A model generated the notes under the pieces. The model was given only the letters and a program-made list of their open reading frames with translations. It made no database searches and had not been told where the DNA came from. A stretch of 64,000 nucleotides of DNA from Rhizophagus clarus (taxonomy: Eukaryota; Glomeromycota; Glomeromycetes; Glomerales; Glomeraceae): positions 744,001 to 808,000 of the forward strand of contig BLAL01000034.1 of NCBI GenBank assembly GCA_015698045.1, read 5' to 3'. Shown here piece by piece: positions 23,204-35,308 of this stretch. Position 1 is the stretch's first letter. Each line of letters opens with the position of its first letter. Made by a program: the position numbers and the translations under genes.

Positions 23204-24500
23204 AATCACGGGTGCTCTATCCGGGAGCATCTATCTGGGAGCACTCATCCGTTATATTATTTATTATATCCGGAATCTTAGGTTTTTTGCTTGTGATATA
23301 TACTATATAGGATTTATTTACCCTTTAAATATCACCAAATATTAATATGTCCTGTTTTGCCAAACATGGCACTTACGTTCAGACAATCAACAACAATCGA
23401 TTTAAATTAATGCTTGTTATTATCGTAGTGAAAAATAAACCTTTTCTTTTATCGACACCCAAGATTCTGTGAAAGGGTTTATTCTATACTACCAATGGAG
23501 CCTTTTACTAATTGTAAAGGGCGTTGTCTGATGGGACCTCTTAACATTCATGCGTTAAGTGCAGGAAATAATAGACACTGCTAGTAATAGAATTGTTTGT
23601 TATTGATAATAAAATCCAACCGAAGAACAGAATTTGCAGAGCATACCTTATCATTATACAGGTAGCATTAGTTTCGCTCGATACTTATTAGTACTGTCCC
23701 ACGATGAACCTTTTGATTCTACTTAATACGATCTACTTCGTAGGCTCCGCCTAGAATAAAATAATACACATATTAGAGTCAAAATCGTAATTCTGTATTC
23801 TTTTAGATAAGCATGATCTATTTTGAGTTCCTTTAAGCTATACGAGTGAAATAGATATTTGTAGCATTTTTTTTTTTTACCTGACTTAACATATCTCATT
23901 CCGTAACAAAAATATTTTTCAGGTTCACTTCTTTGAAGGTTCTACGGATTAAGCATTTCTTTGGGAACGAGATTCGAGTATTTAGAATTACTAACATGTT
24001 CTGAAACTAACTTTTTAAATCGGAATAAATAAACGGAACTGCTGATCCCATAAAACCATAATTCGAAAGATCTGCTCCTATGGGGATAGGCGGAATATAA
24101 ATATAAAGGGTTGCGCAGCATTTACAGAAATAGATCTTATGAACAAAAATGTGCTAGCATTAGAAGAATATTCCACCAAAAATCACAATTGTTTCGTAAC
24201 TTCTACAACCAATGATAATACAAATTAGCTCGTAGAGCAAAACAACTAATTACCAGGAGATTGAAGAGATTAATCTGTATACTTTCCGGAAAGTAGATCT
24301 AGTGAACAAAGAAAGATTATTTGTATTTTTGAAACCCAAATATACATATAATGAGTAAAAGAAAGTCAAACAACGAGACCGTGACCCAGAGGTCGCAGTT
24401 AGCTTACTTATTACGTGCAATAGTAACTCATTTTGATAATAGTGGTACAAATTATGTTTTCGGCTAAATTGGATGATCCCGGGCTATTATTCTGTCGTGT
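23204..24500. other. Decayed sequence of higher GC content, no intact gene
   Basis: Several short plus-strand frames look protein-like but are split by stops, for example LRSIYRNRSYEQKCASIRR near 24110-24170 and KLARRAKQLITRRLKRLI near 24225-24275. No family was recognised. The base composition is less homopolymeric than the rest of the window. Confidence 0.3.
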
Positions 24501-24534
24501 AATACAAGTTACAAAAAAAAAATCTACTCACAGA

Positions 24535-24741
24535 AATACCTAGGCGCCTTTGCAAGGAGCCGACCATATATTAGCAATACTAAACTGTACCCCGACCAAT
24601 TATACTGCCTTGAGTTCCTCAAGTCCGATGTGATAACCCCCATCTTTGAGAGACCAGCCAAAACGTCTATGACAAGAAAACATACCATACGAGAAGAAAT
24701 CCGTTCCAAGTGGAACACGTTGCGCAGCTTGATTTCACACT
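24535..24741 (+). pseudogene. Coding scrap, about 68 codons, family unknown
   Basis: A plus-strand frame without ATG reads YLGAFARSRPYISNTKLYPD, then LEFLKSDVITPIFERPAK and a basic end (REEIRSKWNTLRSL) before a stop. It is protein-like in composition and probably a relic of a longer gene. No domain was recognised. The minus-strand frame at 24524-24718 is its shadow. Confidence 0.3.
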
Positions 24742-24799
24742 AAGGGTTTTTCTTTCTTTAATTTGTTATAATTTTTTTTTGTCGGTACCTATGTGTACG

Positions 24800-25060
24800 G
24801 GAAATTATTCTTCCTAGCAACACATTGTAGAACAATCTTGTACTTTAAAGGTAACGGTGAGATTACTGGGATATCGCAATTCCTAAATAGTTCTGAGTGA
24901 ATTACATGAATAACCTTATTTGGAAGAGTAGTTGCCAAATGAATTCTAGGCACATTCGTGTTGATATTAATTAGTTTATCCGCTCATGGAATATGGAATC
25001 CCGTTCACCGTGTATAATATCGGTTTTCCTTTTAAAGTATCCCTCAAATACAAATATGTA
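24800..25060. repeat. Left copy of degenerate direct repeat flanking the DUF247-like gene
   Basis: The order of words AACACATTGTAGA, TACTTTAAAG, GATATCGCAATTCCTAAATA, ATAACCTTATT and GGTTTTCCTTTTAAAG recurs at 27810-28040 as AACACATTGTGAG, CTACTTTAAAC, TATATCGCATTGCCTAAATA, ATAACCTTGTT and CCCCCTTTTAGGG. The copies are strongly diverged. They lie on both sides of the gene at 25941-27471 in the same orientation. Confidence 0.5.
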
Positions 25061-25940
25061 AAACCACAAAAATAATACATTAGTGTGAAAAAATATGCAT
25101 ACACTCTTAAAAGCATATTATTAAAACGAATTAATTTCCGTCTAATGATATTATGGCTACATATTTCAAATATGCGATATTGTCATTGGAAATCGGAGAT
25201 AAAAACAAGGAAAATCAATGTTAGCGATATGTTATTACTATTTGATATAATTATTGTTTTAAGCAACACGAATTATTATAGATAACATTTTTGATGCCAT
25301 AATAAAAACGAAAATAAAAAATTACTCCATTAGTCAAAGGTGGTATTTTACTTTATTGAATTAATAAAATTTACACCATAAAACAATCGGATTAATGATA
25401 ATTATTGTTTTTCATGTCCCTATATAAACAATAGATGTGTTAATAAAAATACCAAGGTCAAGATATGGTTAAAGAAAAGTCCACTCAGTAAACAATATTA
25501 TCTTCCGGCATTGTACGTAAACATTGTCGTTTCACGAAAAGATTATTTTTTTTGTTTTAGTAACACGAATGATTTTTATGTAACATTATACACAGAAACA
25601 CAGAATTCCATATTAGAGAGGGTTGACAGGAAAGTGGTAACATTTTTGGCGTAACTGAACAGTTTTAATTATCGTATCACCGGATATATCAGGAAATGTC
25701 ATTGCATGTACAGTACCGTACAAAGATGCAATGTGGCTATAATTATTATATCATGCGATCAACAAACCAGTAAAAAAAAAAAAAAATATCATGCGATAGT
25801 AAACAAAATTACGTATTAGAGAAAGTCGGGTGTCAGTGGCGTGATATATTTTGCCATTACAAACGTAACAACTTTCGTAATTATAAATATCTAATTTTCT
25901 GGATTCTCTCATTATATCCGATGCGATACAATATTAGAAA
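25061..25940. other. 5' flank of the DUF247-like gene
   Basis: No second gene was recognised. Words such as TTAGTAACACGAATGATTTT and ATATCATGCGAT occur twice in it, so part of the flank is itself internally repeated. Confidence 0.35.
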
Positions 25941-27471
25941 ATGTCATGTTGTTGTTGTTGTATTATTGGGATTATAGATGCATGTACTGATGCATGCAAA
26001 GAAGAAACATACAGCGGCTTTCCTGAATATATTTATGGTAATGATAGATTTGAATTTGATAGAGACAATTACAATTTATACATCAAAGCTCCACAAATTA
26101 ATCGAATTAGAAGACAGAAATTACCTAGATATAATCAACAAGGGTCAGACCCTTTCGAATGTCTTAGAGAAGCGAGGGAAGGAATATTGAGTGAGAATGA
26201 AATAAGAAAAATAAATGCATTTTTCAATTGTTTTTATCTTATTCTGATTAGAAGAGACGAGAATTACATCAATGAAAATGACATCGGCAACAATAATATT
26301 GCGATAGCAGTTATCATCATTATTTATACCTTTATAAATACGGAGAACTGTCGTCTCATTGACAAATTCAACGATTTCACAACAAATACAGCGACGTATC
26401 AAAATCATTATGGCAATAACGATTATATCATAAATTGTAATGATCTTAATGATTTACGTGAAAAAGTCAATTGTTGTTTGGCAGTTCTATCAAATAAGTT
26501 AGATATGAAACCAGTCTACGAAAGGCTGAACGGACTTAAGAAATATTGTAAATGATACTTTCGGACTTCCTGAAACTATAGAAATATTTAGAAATTATTT
26601 GAGAGGTATTAGCTGCATAGGCACTTTCGATCAAGTCAGAGAAGAAACTGTAGTTAATCGAAATAATCGAAATAATCAAAATAATTGCCAAATTGGAAAG
26701 TTATTATATTATGGCATACTAAACAGGAAGAAATCAACATTTGAAACAATGAAAATAACGGAACCCACTTATGCTAAATCATTATTTACTATGCGTTTTG
26801 CAGATAAGTATGGTATTGAAGTTTATCCCTTAGAGAAATATTCATTTAGCACATGTTCCAAGAAGTATGCAGGCGCATATGATATTAGGGTTGTGGGTAC
26901 TAAAATTTACCTACCAAAACTCGACATACAATATTATTGCAGAAAGATAAACTTCTTGTCACTTGCTTTTGAGCATACTATCTTTAATGATTTTAAAAAT
27001 TCTGACCAAATATTAAGTTTACTTACCATTTATGGCGCCCTTATTGAAAATGGCGAGGATGTTGAACTTTTAAAAATGTCTGGTGTGCTAGTACATGACT
27101 TTACATCAAATGAAGATTGCGCTAATTTCATAAATTATGTCACTCATAACGTTGGACACCATCTGCCCCAAAAAATAGCGAAGGACTTGGACAAATTAAA
27201 CAAGAAAGCGATGTCACCATGCTATAAGGGCGAATTGTATTTTAAAAATAGATGGGGAGTAAACTGGTACACAAGTTTAGTACTTATCATTTTTGTGTTA
27301 GGATGGATTATTCAAACATCGACTCCTCTCATCCAATTATATCCATCCATCAAAAATATATTTGTATGGATTGTGAATATAAGTGCAATTATATGTTTAA
27401 TTACAATCGCATCATTAGTATGTCAACAAGTATTCTCATCCTGTAATGTACTTAGAAAAAAAACATCTTGA
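25941..27471 (+). pseudogene. DUF247-like membrane protein gene, one frameshift
   Basis: Two long frames follow each other: 25941-26555 starts at an ATG in a Cys run (MSCCCCCIIG), and a second, open from 26530, reads to TGA at 27471. They join at about 26535-26550 by one base, so either the gene is broken once or the sequence has one error. The carboxy half resembles plant DUF247 proteins: INFLSLAFEHTIF (like their LxNLIAFEQ), ILSLLTIYGALIENGEDVEL (like xMDxLIxxxxDVxxL), the SGVLVHDF element, CANFINYV, then a Trp-containing segment and two carboxy-terminal membrane helices (SLVLIIFVLGWIIQ and IICLITIASLVC). In plants this family includes a grass self-incompatibility determinant; most members have no known biochemistry. 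The amino half is not recognised. No intron was seen. Family assignment is from remembered pattern and needs a profile search. Confidence 0.6.
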
Positions 27472-28649
27472 AATTCAATTTGTATATTAACTAGGAATCA
27501 CATATTTTGAACATCGGCGGTTTCTCTGACTAAGACAAGAAACACTTATTTTTATTTCATTATTTTTCAGTATTAACTTTTTTGAATTAGTTATTCTTAT
27601 GCTTATTCGGATATTTGTAACATTACATATATAAATAAAGATTGATAGTGGTTTATTATTTTGCCTTATAGATCATCAAAGTACGGATTTTATTTTAATT
27701 TTTCTTTTCCAGATCATGTTACGTTTATCTCTTACACAAAAAAAAAAATTCTGAAACTTGTCAATTTGTTATTTGATTTCCAAAATAATACCTAATGTGA
27801 TCACGCTTATGGGTAGTAACACATTGTGAGATAATAGTGAGACCATCTTCTATTCTTCTACTTTAAACAACAGATTCTAACGACAAGTATATCGCATTGC
27901 CTAAATAGTAGTTTTAGCTAGTTCCATAAATTTCGAATAAAATTGCGTATAACCTTGTTAACTGGTATGATATCGTTTTCCCCCTTTTAGGGTTTCTTTG
28001 GATACCAATATAAAATACCGATCGTATTACAAAATAATTCAGAAAAAAATTTACACATATGGCTGACTATCAGATATAGCTGAGGTGCCCAATAAACGAG
28101 ACGCAGATTTTATATTCAGCTTGTGAATTAATGTTTGTCCGCATTGTCGTTATCAAAATGATAAGAATAGATTATATGATAAATCGTATATGCAAAGGAA
28201 TTATTATCACATTTCTCTTAACTAATCAATAACTGTAGAATATTTTTTTTAAGTCGTGTCTACAAAAAAATCTGTAATTATTTTGTTATTTATTTACAAT
28301 GCAGACTAAATCCACTATTTATTGCGATACAATCATGATTCTCATTTTACGAACTCAGTTCGCATGTTACTGTGTCATATTCACCTCCAAAGTATTATTT
28401 CTGTAAGATTTCTAGTATTAGTTAAGGAAATGTTATCCAGTGCACCAATAGTTTTACGCCATGTGACTTAGCTTTCAACCCATTTTTTAGTCTGGAGTGT
28501 AACAAAGGACTATATATTTCTATACAAAGGTCACACAAAATGTCTGTCTGTCTACCTGCTCAAAAATTGAGCTGATGCGTGATTGGTTCATTTAGTCACA
28601 TTTGTGCTCCGGGTTCTGAAACTGTTCCCTAGTAATATTCGTATACATA
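27472..28649. other. 3' flank with the right copy of the direct repeat
   Basis: 27810-28040 is the right copy of the degenerate repeat described at 24800-25060. At about 28490-28555 a dispersed repeat (CTGGAGTGTAAC ... CACAAAATGTCTGTCTGTC) matches 62470-62555. No gene was recognised. Confidence 0.4.
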
Positions 28650-28869
28650 ATCTATCATAGTAGATGAAAAAGAAACAGCCAGTTCACCAATGCATTGCAT
28701 CATCGTACCATTGATCATCTCTTCGGATTACAAAAATGAAAAGGAAATGGCTTTGCTGTTGGAAACAGAATCTAAACCCTTCAAGGAAGAACTTGAAACT
28801 ACGTTTATAGTAGCACTACACTGGTCATTCGTACTAGTCAACATAGTGATGGTTATCGTATCATCTTAA
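28650..28869 (+). other. Possible coding fragment, 59 aa from ATG at 28690
   Basis: The frame is open from about 28650 and has ATG at 28690 with stop TAA at 28867-28869. It reads MHCIIVPLIISSDYKNEKEM, a Glu/Lys-rich middle, and a hydrophobic end (LHWSFVLVNIVMVIVSS) that could be a carboxy-terminal membrane anchor. No family was recognised. It lies in the same unusual segment as the DUF247-like gene and may be a relic. Confidence 0.3.
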
Positions 28870-29860
28870 TCTCATCAATATCAATAATTATTAACTTGGG
28901 ATTCGTTGATCCATACATGCCCCAGCATTTGCTACCAATTATTTCATTTCTATAAAGCATTGTAATGCAGTATTTTTCCTTTGATTACGTAATAAAACAA
29001 GAAGACTGTGGCACACTAGGAGAATTTATTTAAAACCTCCACTTCGTACCCGCCAGATAATTTTATAAGACTGAAGTTCTTATGGCGACAGTTGATTTAT
29101 TTAGTTATGTCTTCATGGTAATTGATTCTGCTCAGTTCCACTAAACAATCTTCACTTGTTCTGTTGATGATTGTTATCGATAACAATCTTATTCTCTGAG
29201 CGTGACTTTGCGCAGTTACACTAATGTCGCTTATATTTATAAAGCATCTTTCAAAATTTCTTCATTCCTCAGAAAATATTTTTTCGTATACTATTTGTCT
29301 ATTATTCAATCACAGATACCGATAATTATATAAGATTAAGTTAATGAAAAATAAGCGAGGCCGAGAAGACAGAAATACATAATACTCTTCTTTCAACAAG
29401 TCATAAACACCAAAAGGGTACATCCTGTACCTTCTTAGAGTTCCATAATGATCCTCGTTTCATCGGTAACGTCAGAAATGATGCCTCTGTATATATTATT
29501 TTTTTTATTATATGTTGGAACTCTCATACGCTATCAGAAACTAACCAATGATCTGTCAGACAAAATTCAAAATGATATTTGACATAGCCACTTGTTGGCC
29601 ATATGGAAATCCATTAAATGTGCTTTACAGTCCAGTGTTGGCCAGATTTACATATAATTTAAAAATTATTTGATGATTTACTTTAGATTCTTGTAAGTTA
29701 TTATTTATATTTATATAATAATATTTATTTTTAGTTTAATTAAACAAATTCAATCTTTACTTGAAAATACTATCTGTTGCTTTAGGTGGTAAGTTAATAA
29801 AATATAAATTTTAATATGGTTTAATAATTTAAATTATATAGATTTGGAAAAAGTGAAAAT
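28870..29860. other. Intergenic stretch
   Basis: No supported gene was seen. Short protein-like pieces are too broken to call. Confidence 0.3.
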
Positions 29861-29895
29861 GCAATTTTAGATAAATTTATCCTTGAAAAAGATTA

Positions 29896-31175
29896 AAATG
29901 GATTCCTTATTATCAATTTAAGTTGAATATCTTGACAAAGGAGGATTTAGTACTATATATAAGGACATTTGGTTAAACAACTGCAGTAGTACTGGTAAGG
30001 AAGAAGTAGTTCTTAAATGTCTCAATAATTTAAATGAAAACAATTTGGATGAACATTTAGATGAATTTTTAAATGAAGTATAATAATATATTATTTATTT
30101 TTAATTTTTATTATCAATCAATATTTATACATACTATTACATACAATTTCGAATTTTTTGTATTGGGATTGTCATAAAACATGTGCATATTCAACTAGAA
30201 TTATTAATTTACACGGATTTACAAAGAATCCAGATACTTCAAATTACATGGCAGTAATGGATTATGTAAATAAAGGTAATTTAAGAGAAATTTAACAAAA
30301 GTAATTGAAAATGATTGGAATCAAAAATTATTCACTTTATATAAAATTATTTTTAGCCTTAGTATTATCCATAGAAATGATCTTATTCATTGTGATTTTC
30401 ATGATGGCAATATTTTAAATCATAAAGGGAATGATGAAGATGATAAAGTTTTTATTAGTGATTTAGGGTTATGTCAACCCATAAAATCTTTTTTGAAATA
30501 GTATTATATTTATGGTGTTATTCCATTTATGGCATCTGAAGTTTTAAGAGGCAAACAATATACTCAAGCTAGTGACATATATAGTTTTTCTATGATTATG
30601 TGGGAATTTACATCTGGAATTTCACCACTCAATGATAGAGCACATGATCTTCAACTTAGTTTAAGTATTTGTAAAGGTGAGCGACCTAAAATTATTGAAA
30701 ATACTCCAAAAATATTGGACCGAGGATCCATTAAAAAGGCCACCTGCTAAAGAAGTAAATAATATTATTGCAAACTGGCTTTTTCGTCCTTGTGTTAATC
30801 ATCAAGAAATTAGTAATGATAAATTCATTGAAGGATTAAAAAGCAACATCATGGAATTATAAATGCACCAGTTGGAAATAATAATATTACTAAATCTCAT
30901 CCACAAGCATATTATACAAGTCGTTTACTTGATTTTACTAGTAGAAAAGTGAATGAAATTCTTTTTAAAAAGTGAATGCTCAAATTATATACTAGTTAAT
31001 GATGAATCAAGTGAGAAATTGGATGAAATTGTAAAAAGTGAATGTATAGATTGTACGGTTTCATTGTTTGGTATGTAATATACAGTATACAAAAAAAAAA
31101 TAAGTTTGCAAATTATTTTATATGAAATTAATTAATTAATTTAATCATTTAGATATTAAACCTGATAAAAATTAA
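29896..31175 (+). pseudogene. Protein kinase D, decayed copy
   Basis: Kinase landmarks appear in order but spread over frames: VEYLDKGGFSTIYKDIW (Gly loop), EEVVLKC (Lys), IIHRNDLIHCDFHDGNIL (catalytic loop), FISDLGLCQP (DLG where DFG is usual), FMASEVLRGKQYTQASDIYS, and SMIMWEFTSGISPL. Then DPLKRPPAKEV follows, where a piece is lost next to it. The tail ends SSEKLDEIVKSECIDC, with a last small exon at about 31153-31175. Lesions include stops after MDSLLSI and after IKSFLK, loss of the region between the Lys and the catalytic loop, and a frame change near 30715. It belongs to the same large fungal kinase family as A and B but is not their close copy. The DLG change also argues against activity. 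Confidence 0.85.
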
Positions 31176-32037
31176 TTCAGATTTATGCTATTTTTTCAGT
31201 GATATATTTTTTTTTATTTTAATTATTTAAACACTAAGACTAGAATAGTTTAATATTTTACAAATTTCTTGGTTTGTAATTTAAGTAATTCCTTTTTTTT
31301 ATAATTATCCAAGTAAACAAATCAAACATGTTATTTCTTTCTTTATTTGGAATTGTTTAATCACTAAGACTAAAGTAGTAAAATATTTTACAAATTTCTT
31401 AGTTTATAATTTAAATAATTCTTTTATATCATAATTTATCCAATTATTAAATCAAAATTATCAAGTTTATTTTCATTTGCAACATCAAATCAATATATAT
31501 GTATATCTTTGATTTAATATGATTTGATTAAATGAATTGATTAAAATTTAAGAATCAAAATCTAATATTGTGCAATGATTTTTCTGATTGGTCAAGTAAA
31601 ATAAATTATTAATGATGAAAAATTATACAAAAATAATCAAATTATATATTACAATTCTAATCATATCAGTTCTTTCTACCACTCCATCACGGAATGTTCG
31701 AATTTTTAGGTCATGTTTATTTTTTTTTGTAATATAAAACACGGTATCTCAGTTTATGGAAATGTCACACTAAAATCCAAAATCTTTAAATGTTATAATA
31801 GAAAAAATGATTGATCTTTGAATGTTTTAATTTTAGTTGAATCCATGTTTCCATCAAATGAAAATCTGTCTTATAGAATTTTAGTTGATTGGTTTATTTT
31901 TTAGTTAGCTACACAATGATCATTCGATGTATTATTTCAACCATAACAGTCAATGTAACTAAACGAATAACAATCACATTTTCATAAACTCATAAATCTT
32001 GTTATTCAAATAATAAATTATTATATAAATATAAACA
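31176..32037. other. AT-rich stretch between two kinase relics
   Basis: No gene was seen. Two related segments, about 31220-31320 and 31350-31450 (CACTAAGACTA ... AATATTTTACAAATTTCTT), form an imperfect direct repeat of about 130 bases. Confidence 0.5.
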
Positions 32038-32040
32038 AAC

Positions 32041-33265
32041 TTACTATTCTAAAATGAATATAAAAATTTAAAGTTTCGATATTAGTAGTAGTTATTTATT
32101 ATTGGCAAAGGATTTAATCATGCAATTAATAAATTATAATGTAAAACTTACTTTCTTTAAAATATGATGTGAAAAAGTTTTAATATTTAGTAATTATCAT
32201 AGCAAGTGGCTTAATTATGAAACAGTAAGTTATAATATACTAAATAAGCAAACTTACTTGAAGGAGCTATAAACTAAGTATAAGCCAAAATTTCCAAAAT
32301 TTAAAGTTTTGATGTTTAGTAGTAAATAATGGTTACTTAGCTAAAATTTCTGTATAACTGACCTTTAAGAGTATCATATCCATGCGTAAAATAAAAATAA
32401 AATTTATTTTAATTGCATACATTTAAGTGCTTATACTCAATGTTAAAAATAATAGAGTAAATCGTATCTGTTTGAACACTATTTTCATTTAAATATGACA
32501 TAAAATTAGGTTGATGCAATAGTTCTGTATCTAAAACAAAATTATTATAGGTGTTTTATCCCCATGTTTTGCAAATCTTATCACCATAATGTATTCGTTT
32601 CCTTTAGGTGCTTTTGTTATTCCATAAAACGGTATAACTCTTGAATTACGATACTTATGGTAGATTTTAAGCTAAATAATCAAAAATTGAGTTCCAAAAA
32701 AAAAATATTCTTTTTTTTTTCTTTTCTTTTTTTTTTACCTCGTTTAGGATATTGATATTATCAGAATCATTAATGGCTTTTAAAGCAACTCTAGAAGAGA
32801 ATTGTTTTGAAGCCATTGAGGCCGAAGACATGTTTAACAATAAATTCCAAGTTCAAATAAATTTTTGATTTTCTTCCATTTGTTGAATATGTTACATCTT
32901 TTAAATTTGAAAGTGGAATCCATTCAATAAACTTTTGAATTTAGTTGAGTTTCTAATGTAGAATTTCCACTTTATCATTATTCGTTAATTTATTTTTAGG
33001 TAATTCATTATTAGATAATTTAGAATTAGTCTTAAATAATTTGGTCTTAGATAATGATAATGATTTAAGTTTGAAAAATAATATTTTAACTTTGGAAAAT
33101 TTTTTTGTTTTGCTTTTTTATACGCTACGAAGTTTATTTATTTGCAAAGGAGGTAAGGACTGTCTTCTACAAAATTGTTTTGAATAATTTATTACTTTCT
33201 GGTTACATTGTGTACAAATGGTATTATATTCTAGTTCTTCAAATTCATTATTTATATTGCTTTAG
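32041..33265 (-). pseudogene. Protein kinase C, truncated copy of kinase B with micro-exons
   Basis: 33265-32700 matches kinase B exon 1 (ICTQCNQKVINYSKQFCRRQ), and 32690-32560 matches the start of exon 2. The sequence then jumps to kinase B's exon 4 (about 32545), so some 850 bases with the catalytic and DFG loops are missing. Stops and a frame change also interrupt exon 1, and no start codon is in frame. Downstream lie the relic of the YETRAFDYTLE exon (ATGATACTCTTAAAG before GTCAGT at about 32365), a 9-nt exon CTCCTTCAA (32258-32266), a 3-nt micro-exon AAA (32152-32154, acceptor TTTTAAAG, donor GTAAGT), and a further tiny exon of 3-4 nt at about 32045-32048. The micro-exon arrangement therefore existed before B and C separated. 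Confidence 0.85.
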
Positions 33266-33539
33266 TGTCTGACAATCAATAATATATCGTTTTTTACTTT
33301 TTTTTAGCATGAAAAATATTTATATATCACTGCTCAGTTCTGTTTAGGACTAGTGCAAGATATCATCCGGATCTAACGAAAAAGGATTAAACATGAACTT
33401 GCATTTGCAGCTCCGCCCATTTTTGGATCGGATCCTTTAATAATTAGTAAATTTATTTTGGCCGGAATTAAGATTAACACTAGATTAACTTCGGTTTACC
33501 CTTTATAATGAATCTGTTAACTAAATCAGGGGGTCGTCT

Positions 33540-33761
33540 AAAGCGGGGGTAAGTCGCCCGATTTATACAGATTTTTGGCCCGCATTACGGCCTTAAGAAA
33601 TTGCGTATGTGACAAATAGTGGTGTGACATATAGGATTTTATTAACTGAAAAATTTCTAAGTCGCCAGAATACTTAATAAAAATGAAAGAGTAGAGGATG
33701 TGACACGGGTGACAAATATTTTACTATTATCACGTGATTTGCCCCCGCTTTAGACATCCCC
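33540..33761. mobile_element. MITE with 8-bp target duplication, 222 bp
   Basis: The left end is GGGGTCGTCTAAAGCGGGGG. The reverse complement of the right end is GGGGATGTCTAAAGCGGGGG. The flanks are identical: TAAATCAG at 33532-33539 and 33762-33769 (a ninth G also matches, so 9 bp is possible). It is GC-richer than its surroundings, with no coding capacity. An 8-bp duplication suggests hAT; 9 bp would suggest a Mutator-like element. Confidence 0.85.
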
Positions 33762-33769
33762 TAAATCAG

Positions 33770-34586
33770 GAAGATCTCATTGTTGATTGGCATATAGTTT
33801 CTGAGAATCAAGCCATTAACATGATAAGTAAATTGTTTTAAGGGACGAATCGCTACTCAACAGGAGAAATTTAATAATCTCGATTTACGCAAATTATCAC
33901 TAAAATCGGCTAATAACCGTTTCAAACCTAGCTAAGCCACTTGCAGAGTTTGAAGTCGCTAAAGTTCCACGCTTTCAACTATATATTTCCAGCTAATTCA
34001 AATTTTAAATAATTTATTTCGAATAATTTTGACCAAAATAAGTTAATTCTTGTTCCTAATTAATTTTTAAACCTTTATTTAGTTTAGTTTAGCTTTATAT
34101 ATATTTATATTTATTTATTTATTTATTTATTTATCTTTATATTCACTAGTTTTATGCATATATCTCATAGTGCGAGTTTTTAAAACAATTCCCTTAGCCA
34201 AGAGTTACTATATACTGTTTTTTTTTTTGCTCAATAAAGTAGTTTGTATAATAGAGAACACGAAATTACAAAAAAAAATTTTTTTTATTAATAAAGAAGT
34301 CCGTAAAATTAACTAGATTGCCGATCATTTCTCCTGCTGAGTACCGAACTATCACAATAATAAAAAAAAGATTCATTTACTGTTGATAGAAAGACACCTG
34401 AAACTATATATTATCATAAAATGTTACATAAACATAACTTTTGTGTTTACCATGCACGAGACTTATGTAAATTAACGATATTTTAAATGATAAACCAGTT
34501 ATGCATATAATACAACTCGATTGGTTATATAAATCGTTTAAGTAAATATATGTTTAATCAGAGCAAAAAAATTACTTGTAGTGTTA
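33770..34586. other. AT-rich stretch with a TTTA microsatellite
   Basis: A run of (ATTT)n lies at about 34100-34135. No gene was seen. Confidence 0.45.
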
Positions 34587-35113
34587 GAGTGGTACACAGG
34601 CCAATTAATCAAAACTATATCAGCAACCTTGATCGTTTTAACATGATCAAGTACATTGGGATATGGAACGATTATGCTATTATAATTAATATTTAATTTC
34701 ATACCAATACATTTTCTCTTCTTTTTTCGCTCACTTTTGTTGGAAACGATTCTCTTGATCTATAAATGTATTTTCTACGTTGTTGTTTTTACATTTAACT
34801 ATTACACTAATGCCAAATATCAATAAAATAATCTCTAATTCTATACTAAACAGCAGAATTTTATTTATTATCTAAAATGTATGAACGTAACTTTACTTGA
34901 CAAGGTCTTAAGGTCTTGTACATATTTTGAATAAAAATTAAGCAATTTTCGTCTCATTGAATAAAAATTGAAAACTTGCACAAATTTGTTATATATTTAT
35001 TATAAATGAAATGCCAAAATCATTTCAGTAAGAAATCAATACAGTATCCATATTCAAAATCAAACGCTATAGATTGTTGATATAATTTTGATTAATTAGT
35101 CTGTGTACCACCC
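34587..35113. mobile_element. GGTGGTACACAGAC-family MITE, copy 2, about 527 bp
   Basis: The left end is GAGTGGTACACAGGCCAATT. The reverse complement of the right end is GGGTGGTACACAGACTAATT. The interior right half is the inverted counterpart of the copy at 3833-4232 (AAATGAAATGCCAAAATCAT, AAAAATTAAGCAATTTT). It is longer than copy 1 and may be closer to full length. It has no ORF. Confidence 0.7.
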
Positions 35114-35274
35114 TATTATACTATATTTATCTCTCAAATTTATATAATAGAGAATATGATTTTATTTTTTAAATGAAAATGTAAACTGAAATCTTTTTTG
35201 TCAATGAAAATATTATTATTATATTTATTTACTTATCAATTATTGGTTTGTACTTTGTCACTATTATTATTTTG

Positions 35275-35308
<34 letters not shown>

